A stretch of DNA of 64,000 bases from Vespa crabro (lineage: Eukaryota > Arthropoda > Insecta > Hymenoptera > Vespidae): contig NW_025813597.1 of assembly GCF_910589235.1 (NCBI RefSeq), positions 85,277 through 149,276 on the forward strand, given 5' to 3'. The stretch's first letter is position 1; each line of letters starts with the position of its first letter. Positions 54,224 through 64,000 of this stretch are shown here, piece by piece. The notes under the pieces are model-generated. The model did not search any database and had not been told where the DNA came from. It worked only from the letters and a program-made list of their open reading frames with translations. The position numbers and the translations under genes were made by a program.

Positions 54224-57200
54224 CGAATTTCGGTATATGCGAAGATAAAATCGTGAAATCTTTAATAAAACTTGTGCCACAGTTAGAAAAATGTTACCAA
54301 TCGAGTCAGAACATTGCATTTCATAAGATCAAACATCTATTTTATATTGGAATCAAAGTTTTTAACATTCTTTCATATCGTATATACGATTTTTCGCTCA
54401 TATACGCGTATCGTCGAAAAACGAAAACTTGAAATCTCGTTCAATTTCAATGATTTTATATTCTATCGATGCAGAATAAAGAATATAACAAGAATATAAC
54501 GTTTTTACTATGTTTAAATACGCGTTTTCATATGATAATTGTCGAAAAACGTAATCGACATACGCGAATTTCGGTATATGCGAAGATAAAATCGTGAAAT
54601 CTTTAATAATACTTGTGCCACAGTTAGAAAAATGTTACCAATCGATTCAGAACATTGCATTTCATAAGATCAAACATCTATTTTATATTGGAATCAAAGT
54701 TTTTAACATTCTTTCATATCGTATATACGATTTTACGCTCATATACGCGTATCGTCGAAAAACGAAAACTTGAAATCTCGTTCAATTTCAATGATTTTAT
54801 ATTCTATCGATGCAGAATAAAGAATATAACAAGAATATAACGTTTTTACTATGTTTAAATACGCGTTTTCATATGATAATTGTCGAAAAACGTAATCGAC
54901 ATACGCGAATTTCGGTATATGCGAAGATAAAATCGTGAAATCTTTAATAATACTTGTGCCACAGTTAGAAAAATGTTACCTATCGATTCAGAACATTGCA
55001 TTTCATAAGATCAAACATCTATTTTATATTGGAATCAAAGTTTTTAACATTCTTTCATATCGTATATACGATTTTTCGCTCATATACGCGTATCGTCGAA
55101 AAACGAAAACTTGAAATCTCGTTCAATTTCAATGATTTTATATTCTATCGATGCAGAATAAAGAATATAACAAGAATATAACGTTTTTACTATGTTTAAA
55201 TACGCGTTTTCATATGATAATTGTCGAAAAACCTAATCGACATACGCGAATTTCGGTATATGCGAAGATAAAATCGTGAAATCTTTAATAATACTTGTGC
55301 CACAGTTAGAAAAATGTTTCCAATCGATTCAGAACATTGCATTTCATAAGATCAAACATCTATTATATATTGGAATCAAAGTTTTTAACATTCTTTCATA
55401 TCGTATATACGATTTTTCGCTCATATACGCGTATCGTCGAAAAACGAAAACTTGAAATCTCGTTCAATTTCAATGATTTTATATTCTATCGATGCAGAAT
55501 AAAGAATATAACAAGAATATAACGTTTTTACTTTGTTTAAATACGCGTTTTCATATGATAATTGTCGAAAAACGTAATCGACATACGCGAATTTCGGTAT
55601 ATGCGAAGATAAAATCGTGAAATCTTTAATAATACTTGTGCCACAGTTAGAAAAATGTTACCAATCGATTCAGAACATTGCATTTCATAAGATCAAACAT
55701 CTATTTTATATTGGAATCAAAGTTTTTAACATTCTTTCATATCGTATATACGATTTTTCGCTCATATACGCGTATCGTCGAAAAACGAAAACTTGAAATC
55801 TCGTTCAATTTCAATGATTTTATATTCTATCGATGCAGAATAAAGAATATAACAAGAATATAACGTTTTTACTATGTTTAAATACGCGTTTTCATATGAT
55901 AATTGTCGAAAAACGTAATCGACATACGCGAATTTCGGTATATGCGAAGATAAAATCGTGAAATCTTTAATAATACTTGTGCCACAGTTAGAAAAATGTT
56001 ACCAATCGATTCAGAACATTGCATTTCATAAGATCAAACATCTATTTTATATTGGAATCAAAGTTTTTAACATTCTTTCATATCGTATATACGATTTTTC
56101 GCTCATATACGCGTATCGTCGAAAATCGAAAACTTGAAATCTCGTTCAATTTCAATGATTTTATATTCTATCGATGCAGAATAAAGAATATAACAAGAAT
56201 ATAACGTTTTTACTATGTTTAAATACGCGTTTTCATATGATAATTGTCGAAAAACGTAATCGACATACGCGAATTTCGGTATATGCGAAGATTAAATCGT
56301 GAAATCTTTAATAATACTTGTGCCACAGTTAGAAAAATGTTACCAATCGATTCAGAACATTGCATTTCATAAGATCAAACATCTATTTTATATTGGAATC
56401 AAAGTTTTTAACATTCTTTCATATCGTATATACGATTTTTCGCTCATATACGCGTATCGTCGAAAAACGAAAACTTGAAATCTCGTTCAATTTCAATGAT
56501 TTTATATTCTATCGATGCAGAATAAAGAATATAACAAGAATATAACGTTTTTACTATGTTTAAATACGCGTTTTCATATGATAATTGTCGAAAAACCTAA
56601 TCGACATACGCGAATTTCGGTATATGCGAAGATAAAATCGTGAAATCTTTAATAATACTTGTGCCACAATTAGAAAAATGTTACCAATCGATTCAGAACA
56701 TTGCATTTCATAAGATCAAACATCTATTTTATATTGGAATCAAAGTTTTTAACATTCTTTCATATCGTATATACGATTTTTCGCTCATATACGCGTATCG
56801 TCGAAAAACGAAAACTTGAAATCTCGTTCAATTTCAATGATTTTATATTCTATCGATGCAGAATAAAGAATATAACAAGAATATAACGTTTTTACTATGT
56901 TTAAATACGCGTTTTCATATGATAATTGTCGAAAAACCTAATCGACATACGCGAATTTCGGTATATGCGAAGATAAAATCGTGAAATCTTTAATAATACT
57001 TGTGCCACAGTTAGAAAAATGTTACCAATCGATTCAGAACATTGCATTTCATAAGATCAAACATCTATTTTATATTGGAATCAAAGTTTTTAACATTCTT
57101 TCATATCGTATATACGATTTTTCGCTCATATACGCGTATCGTCGAAAAACGAAAACTTGAAATCTCGTTTAATTTCAATGATTTTATATTCTATCGATGC

Positions 57201-57633
57201 AGAATAAAGAATATAACAAGAATATAACGTTTTTACTATGTTTAAATACGCGTTTTCATATGATAATTGTCGAAAAACGTAATCGACATACGCGAATTTC
57301 GGTATATGCGAAGATAAAATCGTGAAATCTTTAATAATACTTGTGCCACAGTTAGAAAAATGTTACCAATCGATTCAGAACATTGCATTTCATAAGATCA
57401 AACAACTATTTTATATTGGAATCAAAGTTTTTAACATTCTTTCATATCGTATATACGATTTTTCGCTCATATACGCGTATCGTCGAAAAACGAAAACTTG
57501 AAATCTCGTTCAATTTCAATGATTTTATATTCTATCGATGCAGAATAAAGAATATAACAAGAATATAACGTTTTTACTATGTTTAAATACGCGTTTTCAT
57601 ATGATAATTGTCGAAAAACGTAATCGACATACG
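54224..57633 (+). repeat. Near-consensus segment, copies 160-169
   Basis: T122C, C131A and T136A, common over the previous 25 kb, disappear here. The copies carry mainly private substitutions, for example T172-region TTTTACGC in copy 161, A76T in copy 162 and A198T in copy 165, plus G328C in copies 162, 166 and 167. No repeated multi-marker block is evident. Confidence 0.75.
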
Positions 57634-58315
57634 TGAATTTCGGTATATGCGAAGATAAAATCGTGAAATCTTTAATAATACTTGTGCCACAGTTAGAAAA
57701 ATGTTACCAATCGATTCAGAACATTGCATTTCATAAGATCAAACATCTATTTTATATTGGAATCAAAGTTTTTAACATTCTTTCATATCGTATATACGAT
57801 TTTTCGCTCATATACGCGTATCGTCGAAAAACGAAAACTTGAAATCTCGTTTAATTTCAATGATTTTATATTCTATCGATGCAGAATAAAGAATATAACA
57901 AGAATATAACGTTTTTACTATGTTTAAATACGCGTTTTCATATGATAATTGTCGAAAAACGTAATCGACATACGCGAATTTCGGTATATGCGAAGATAAA
58001 ATCGTGAAATCTTTAATAATACTTGTGCCACAGTTAGAAAAATGTTACCAATCGATTCAGAACATTGCATTTCATAAGATCAAACATCTATTTTATATTG
58101 GAATCAAAGTTTTTAACATTCTTTCATATCGTATATACGATTTTTCGCTCATATACGCGTATCGTCGAAAAACGAAAACTTGAAATCTCGTTCAATTTCA
58201 ATGATTTTATATTCTATCGATGCAGAATAAAGAATATAACAAGAATATAACGTTTTTACTATGTTTAAATACGCGTTTTCATATGATAATTGTCGAAAAA
58301 CGTAATCGACATACG

Positions 58316-60361
58316 TGAATTTCGGTATATGCGAAGATAAAATCGTGAAATCTTTAATAATACTTGTGCCACAGTTAGAAAAATGTTACCAATCGATTCA
58401 GAACATTGCATTTCATAAGATCAAACATCTATTTTATATTGGAATCAAAGTTTTTAACATTCTTTCATATCGTATATACGATTTTTCGCTCATATACGCG
58501 TATCGTCGAAAAACGAAAACTTGAAATCTCGTTCAATTTCAATGATTTTATATTCTATCGATGCAGAATAAAGAATATAACAAGAATATAACGTTTTTAC
58601 TATGTTTAAATACGCGTTTTCATATGATAATTGTCGAAAAACGTAATCGACATACGCGAATTTCGGTATATGCGAAGATAAAATCGTGAAATCTTTAATA
58701 ATACTTGTGCCACCGTTAGAAAAATGTTACCAATCGATTCAGAACATTGCATTTCATAAGATCAAACATCTATTTTATATTGGAATCAAAGTTTTTAACA
58801 TTCTTTCATATCGTATATACGATTTTTCGCTCATATACGCGTATCGTCGAAAAACGAAAACTTGAAATCTCGTTCAATTTCAATGATTTTATATTCTATC
58901 GATGCAGAATAAAGAATATAACAAGAATATAACGTTTTTACTATGTTTAAATACGCGTTTTCATATGATAATTGTCGAAAAACGTAATCGACATACGCGA
59001 TTTTCGGTATATGCGAAGATAAAATCGTGAAATCTTTAATAATACTTGTGCCACAGTTAGAAAAATGTTACCAATCGATTCAGAACATTGCATTTCATAA
59101 GATCAAACATCTATTTTATATTGGAATCAAAGTTTTTAACATTCTTTCATATCGTATATACGATTTTTCGCTCATATACGCGTATCGTCGAAAAACGAAA
59201 ACTTGAAATCTCGTTCAATTTCAATGATTTTATATTCTATCGATGCAGAATAAAGAATATAACAAGAATATAACGTTTTTACTATGTTTAAATACGCGTT
59301 TTCATATGATAATTGTCGAAAAACGTAATCGACATACGCGAATTTCGGTATATGCGAAGATAAAATCGTGAAATCTTTAATAATACTTGTGCCACAGTTA
59401 GAAAAATGTTACCAATCGATTCAGAACATTGCATTTCATAAGATCAAACATCTATTTTATATTGGAATCAAAGTTTTTAACATTCTTTCATATCGTATAT
59501 ACGATTTTTCGCTCATATACGCGTATCGTCGAAAAACGAAAACTTGAAATCTCGTTCAATTTCAATGATTTTATATTCTATCGATGCAGAATAAAGAATA
59601 TAACAAGAATATAACGTTTTTACTATGTTTAAATACGCGTTTTCATATGATAATTGTCGAAAAACGTAATCGACATACGCGAATTTCGGTATATGCGAAG
59701 ATAAAATCGTGAAATCTTTAATAATACTTGTGCCACAGTTAGAAAAATGTTACCAATCGATTCAGAACATTGCATTTCATAAGATCAAACATCTATTTTA
59801 TATTGGAATCAAAGTTTTTAACATTCTTTCATATCGTATATACGATTTTTCGCTCATATACGCGTATCGTCGAAAAACGAAAACTTGAAATCTCGTTCAA
59901 TTTCAATGATTTTATATTCTATCGATGCAGAATAAAGAATATAACAAGAATATAACGTTTTTACTATGTTTAAATACGCGTTTTCATATGATAATTGTCG
60001 AAAAACCTAATCGACATACGCGAATTTCGGTATATGCGAAGATAAAATCGTGAAATCTTTAATAATACTTGTGCCACAGTTAGAAAAATGTTACCAATCG
60101 ATTCAGAACATTGCATTTCATAAGATCAAACATCTATTTTATATTGGAATCAAAGTTTTTAACATTCTTTCATATCGTATATACGATTTTTCGCTCATAT
60201 ACGCGTATCGTCGAAAAACGAAAACTTGAAATCTCGTTCAATTTCAATGATTTTATATTCTATCGATGCAGAATAAAGAATATAACAAGAATATAACGTT
60301 TTTACTATGTTTAAATACGCGTTTTCATATGATAATTGTCGAAAAACGTAATCGACATACG
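58316..60361 (+). repeat. Higher-order repeat at the right end, unit 1 (six monomers)
   Basis: Copies 172-177 read C1T; A58C; A4T; none; G328C; none. The order C1T, (x), A4T, ..., G328C, none is repeated in the next unit with one added monomer. An isolated C1T copy (170, with C219T) precedes this unit. Confidence 0.83.
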
Positions 60362-62749
60362 TGAATTTCGGTATATGCGAAGATAAAATCGTGAAATCTT
60401 TAATAATACTTGTGCCACAGTTAGAAAAATGTTACCAATCGATTCAGAACATTGCATTTCATAAGATCAAACATCTATTTTATATTGGAATCAAAGTTTT
60501 TAACATTCTTTCATATCGTATATACGATTTTTCGCTCATATACGCGTATCGTCGAAAAACGAAAACTTGAAATCTCGTTCAATTTCAATGATTTTATATT
60601 CTATCGATGCAGAATAAAGAATATAACAAGAATATAACGTTTTTACTATGTTTAAATACGCGTTTTCATATGATAATTGTCGAAAAACGTAATCGACATA
60701 CGCGAATTTCGGTATATGCGAAGATAAAATCGTGAAATCTTTAATAATACTTGTGCCACAGTTAGAAAAATGTTACCAATCGATTCAGAACATTGCATTT
60801 CATAAGATCAAACATCTATTTTATATTGGAATCAAAGTTTTTAACATTCTTTCATATCGTATATACGATTTTTCGCTCATATACGCGTATCGTCGAAAAA
60901 CGAAAACTTGAAATCTCGTTCAATTTCAATGATTTTATATTCTATCGATGCAGAATAAAGAATATAACAAGAATATAACGTTTTTACTATGTTTAAATAC
61001 GCGTTTTCATATGATAATTGTCGAAAAACGTAATCGACATACGCGATTTTCGGTATATGCGAAGATAAAATCGTGAAATCTTTAATAATACTTGTGCCAC
61101 AGTTAGAAAAATGTTACCAATCGATTCAGAACATTGCATTTCATAAGATCAAACATCTATTTTATATTGGAATCAAAGTTTTTAACATTCTTTCATATCG
61201 TATATACGATTTTTCGCTCATATACGCGTATCGTCGAAAAACGAAAACTTGAAATCTCGTTCAATTTCAATGATTTTATATTCTATCGATGCAGAATAAA
61301 GAATATAACAAGAATATAACGTTTTTACTATGTTTAAATACGCGTTTTCATATGATAATTGTCGAAAAACGTAATCGACATACGCGAATTTCGGTATATG
61401 CGAAGATAAAATCGTGAAATCTTTAATAATACTTGTGCCAAAGTTAGAAAAATGTTACCAATCGATTCAGAACATTGCATTTCATAAGATCAAACATCTA
61501 TTTTATATTGGAATCAAAGTTTTTAACATTCTTTCATATCGTATATACGATTTTTCGCTCATATACGCGTATCGTCGAAAAACGAAAACTTGAAATCTCG
61601 TTCAATTTCAATGATTTTATATTCTATCGATGCAGAATAAAGAATATAACAAGAATATAACGTTTTTACTATGTTTAAATACGCGTTTTCATATGATAAT
61701 TGTCGAAAAACGTAATCGACAATACGCGAATTTCGGTATATGCGAAGATAAAATCGTGAAATCTTTAATAATACTTGTGCCACAGTTAGAAAAATGTTAC
61801 CAATCGATTCAGAACATTGCATTTCATAAGATCAAACATCTATTTTATATTGGAATCAAAGTTTTTAACATTCTTTCATATCGTATATACGATTTTTCGC
61901 TCATATACGCGTATCGTCGAAAAACGAAAACTTGAAATCTCGTTCAATTTCAATGATTTTATATTCTATCGATGCAGAATAAAGAATATAACAAGAATAT
62001 AACGTTTTTACTATGTTTAAATACGCGTTTTCATATGATAATTGTCGAAAAACGTAATCGACATACGCGAATTTCGGTATATGCGAAGATAAAATCGTGA
62101 AATCTTTAATAATACTTGTGCCACAGTTAGAAAAATTGTACCAATCGATTCAGAACATTGCATTTCATAAGATCAAACATCTATTTTATATTGGAATCAA
62201 AGTTTTTAACATTCTTTCATATCGTATATACGATTTTTCGCTCATATACGCGTATCGTCGAAAAACGAAAACTTGAAATCTCGTTCAATTTCAATGATTT
62301 TATATTCTATCGATGCAGAATAAAGAATATAACAAGAATATAACGTTTTTACTATGTTTAAATACGCGTTTTCATATGATAATTGTCGAAAAACCTAATC
62401 GACATACGCGAATTTCGGTATATGCGAAGATAAAATCGTGAAATCTTTAATAATACTTGTGCCACAGTTAGAAAAATGTTACCAATCGATTCAGAACATT
62501 GCATTTCATAAGATCAAACATCTATTTTATATTGGAATCAAAGTTTTTAACATTCTTTCATATCGTATATACGATTTTTCGCTCATATACGCGTATCGTC
62601 GAAAAACGAAAACTTGAAATCTCGTTCAATTTCAATGATTTTATATTCTATCGATGCAGAATAAAGAATATAACAAGAATATAACGTTTTTACTATGTTT
62701 AAATACGCGTTTTCATATGATAATTGTCGAAAAACGTAATCGACATACG
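60362..62749 (+). repeat. Higher-order repeat at the right end, unit 2 (seven monomers)
   Basis: Copies 178-184 read C1T; none; A4T; C57A (with one added A); none; G328C; none. Compared with unit 1 it has an extra C57A monomer after the A4T member. Copy 183 also has GT swapped to TG near positions 70-71. Confidence 0.85.
61385..61726 (+). repeat. 342-bp monomer copy 181 with one extra A
   Basis: CGACATACGCG reads CGACAATACGCG near 61721-61722. This copy also carries C57A, otherwise seen only in copies 2, 3, 9, 10 and 188. The shift opens a longer reading frame on both strands across the junction, which is an artefact of the indel. Confidence 0.87.
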
Positions 62750-63091
62750 TGAATTTCGGTATATGCGAAGATAAAATCGTGAAATCTTTAATAATACTTG
62801 TGCCACAGTTAGAAAAATGTTACCAATCGATTCAGAACATTGCATTTCATAAGATCAAACATCTATTTTATATTGGAATCAAAGTTTTTAACATTCTTTC
62901 ATATCGTATATACGATTTTTCGCTCATATACGCGTATCGTCGAAAAACGAAAACTTGAAATCTCGTTCAATTTCAATGATTTTATATTCTATCGATGCAG
63001 AATAAAGAATATAACAAGAATATAACGTTTTTTACTATGTTTAAATACGCGTTTTCATATGATAATTGTCGAAAAACGTAATCGACATACG
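62750..63091 (+). repeat. 342-bp monomer copy 185 with a T6 run
   Basis: The run after AACG is six T (63028-63033) instead of five. It is another single-base homopolymer extension and the last register shift in the window. Confidence 0.87.
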
Positions 63092-63773
63092 CGATTTTCG
63101 GTATATGCGAAGATAAAATCGTGAAATCTTTAATAATACTTGTGCCACAGTTAGAAAAATGTTACCAATCGATTCAGAACATTGCATTTCATAAGATCAA
63201 ACATCTATTTTATATTGGAATCAAAGTTTTTAACATTCTTTCATATCGTATATACGATTTTTCGCTCATATACGCGTATCGTCGAAAAACGAAAACTTGA
63301 AATCTCGTTCAATTTCAATGATTTTATATTCTATCGATGCAGAATAAAGAATATAACAAGAATATAACGTTTTTACTATGTTTAAATACGCGTTTTCATA
63401 TGATAATTGTCGAAAAACGTAATCGACATACGCGATTTTCGGTATATGCGAAGATAAAATCGTGAAATCTTTAATAATACTTGTGCCACAGTTAGAAAAA
63501 TGTTACCAATCGATTCAGAACATTGCATTTCATAAGATCAAACATCTATTTTATATTGGAATCAAAGTTTTTAACATTCTTTCATATCGTATATACGATT
63601 TTTCGCTCATATACGCGTATCGTCGAAAAACGAAAACTTGAAATCTCGTTCAATTTCAATGATTTTATATTCTATCGATGCAGAATAAAGAATATAACAA
63701 GAATATAACGTTTTTACTATGTTTAAATACGCGTTTTCATATGATAATTGTCGAAAAACGTAATCGACATACG

Positions 63774-64000
63774 CGAATTTCGGTATATGCGAAGATAAAA
63801 TCGTGAAATCTTTAATAATACTTGTGCCAAAGTTAGAAAAATGTTACCAATCGATTCAGAACATTGCATTTCATAAGATCAAACATCTATTTTATATTGG
63901 AATCAAAGTTTTTAACATTCTTTCATATCGTATATACGATTTTTCGCTCATATACGCGTATCGTCGAAAAACGAAAACTTGAAATCTCGTTCAATTTCAA
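63774..64000 (+). repeat. Partial terminal monomer (copy 188, positions 1-227)
   Basis: The window stops in the middle of a monomer at ...TTCAATTTCAA. It carries C57A. The array is therefore truncated by the window, not by a natural boundary. Confidence 0.98.

Larger units (their letters stand above)
1..64000 (+). repeat. Tandem satellite array, 341-bp monomer, 187.7 copies
   Basis: The whole window is a head-to-tail array of one 341-bp unit, all copies in the same orientation, with no interruption and no flanking unique DNA. Landmarks such as ATCGATTCAGAACATTGCAT and GTGCCACAGTTAGAAAAATG recur every 341 bases from start to end. Correcting for six net inserted bases, (64000-6)/341 gives 187 complete copies and 227 bases of a 188th. 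Copies differ by zero to about eight substitutions, and 181 of the 187 complete copies are exactly 341 bp. Such uniformity is typical of satellite DNA kept homogeneous by unequal crossover and gene conversion. A centromeric or heterochromatic location is inferred from that behaviour, not shown by the sequence. The family is not one I recognise. Confidence 0.99.
62750..64000 (+). repeat. Higher-order repeat at the right end, unit 3 (incomplete)
   Basis: Copies 185-188 read C1T (with an extra T); A4T; A4T; C57A, and the window then ends. The A4T member is doubled where unit 2 has a plain monomer followed by A4T. The unit certainly continues beyond the window because the last copy is cut at monomer position 227. 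Confidence 0.82.

Noticed and set aside
61559..61822. 87-codon frame on the minus strand, also at 7677-7940
   Set aside because: It exists only where a one-base insertion (7824-7829 run; 61721-61722) or a substitution removes a stop, and it is absent from the other monomers.
61630..61935. 101-codon plus-strand frame
   Set aside because: It is created by joining two frames of adjacent monomers through the extra A in copy 181. It has no independent support.
1..64000. CRISPR array
   Set aside because: Regular repeats are present, but the whole 341-bp unit is repeated with no unique spacers, and the unit is far longer than a CRISPR repeat plus spacer.
1..64000. CENP-B box (NTTCGNNNNANNCGGGN)
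   Set aside because: I found no CGGG or CCCG in the consensus monomer on either strand, so the essential core is missing.
1..64000. Tandem repeat of rRNA, tRNA or histone genes
   Set aside because: The monomer is too short for rRNA or histone units, lacks any recognisable rRNA sequence, and shows no tRNA A and B boxes or cloverleaf that I could find.
1..64000. Transposon or terminal-repeat remnants inside the array
   Set aside because: Every copy can be followed base by base through the consensus; the only length changes are one-base indels, so no insertion is present.

Overview
The window is a single uninterrupted block of satellite DNA. From base 1 to base 64000 it is one 341-bp monomer repeated head to tail, always in the same orientation: 187 complete copies plus a final partial copy of 227 bp. 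I see no gene, RNA gene, transposon, CRISPR array or unique sequence, and neither edge of the array lies inside the window. Taking base 1 as monomer position 1, copy n starts at 341(n-1)+1 plus a shift. The shift is 0 for copies 1-23, +1 for 24-55, +4 for 56-147, +5 for 148-151, +4 for 152-181, +5 for 182-185 and +6 for 186-188. Variants below are written in monomer coordinates (for example T122C) with the copy number.

The monomer has 98 G+C in 341 bases (28.7%) but 22 CpG dinucleotides (52 C, 46 G, about 7 expected; observed/expected about 3.1). It carries several short dyad symmetries, mostly centred on CpG-containing motifs such as ATCGTATATACGAT and ATACGCGTAT. A collinear series of short matches between its two halves suggests it began as a duplicated unit of about 170 bp. 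Long, highly uniform, gene-free tandem DNA of this kind indicates a eukaryotic chromosome, most likely centromeric, pericentromeric or other heterochromatin. Low GC with strong CpG excess argues against a heavily CpG-methylated genome such as a vertebrate or plant and would suit an insect, perhaps a hymenopteran. That is inference; I do not recognise the satellite family.

The copies are nearly identical: many match the consensus exactly and the rest usually carry one to a few substitutions. Only six complete copies depart from 341 bp. Shared substitutions reveal a patchy higher-order structure. Copies 1-23 (1-7844) carry an early variant set repeated at 5- and 7-monomer spacing. Copies 24-37 (7845-12618) are two matching 7-monomer units of 2387 bp. 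Copies 38-51 (12619-17392) are close to consensus. Copies 52-74 (17393-25238) hold a block repeated after 14, then 13, monomers. Copies 83-159 (about 28-54 kb) are the most variable, with nested 5-, 8-, 10-, 19- and 24/25-monomer duplications and a local triplication. Copies 160-188 (54224-64000) return to near consensus and end in a 6/7-monomer higher-order repeat. The pattern is what unequal crossover and gene conversion at several scales would leave.

Every copy contains a roughly 61-codon open frame, but it opens with TTG, is broken by stop codons in 16 copies and looks like no known protein. I treat it as a by-product of the repeat, not a gene.
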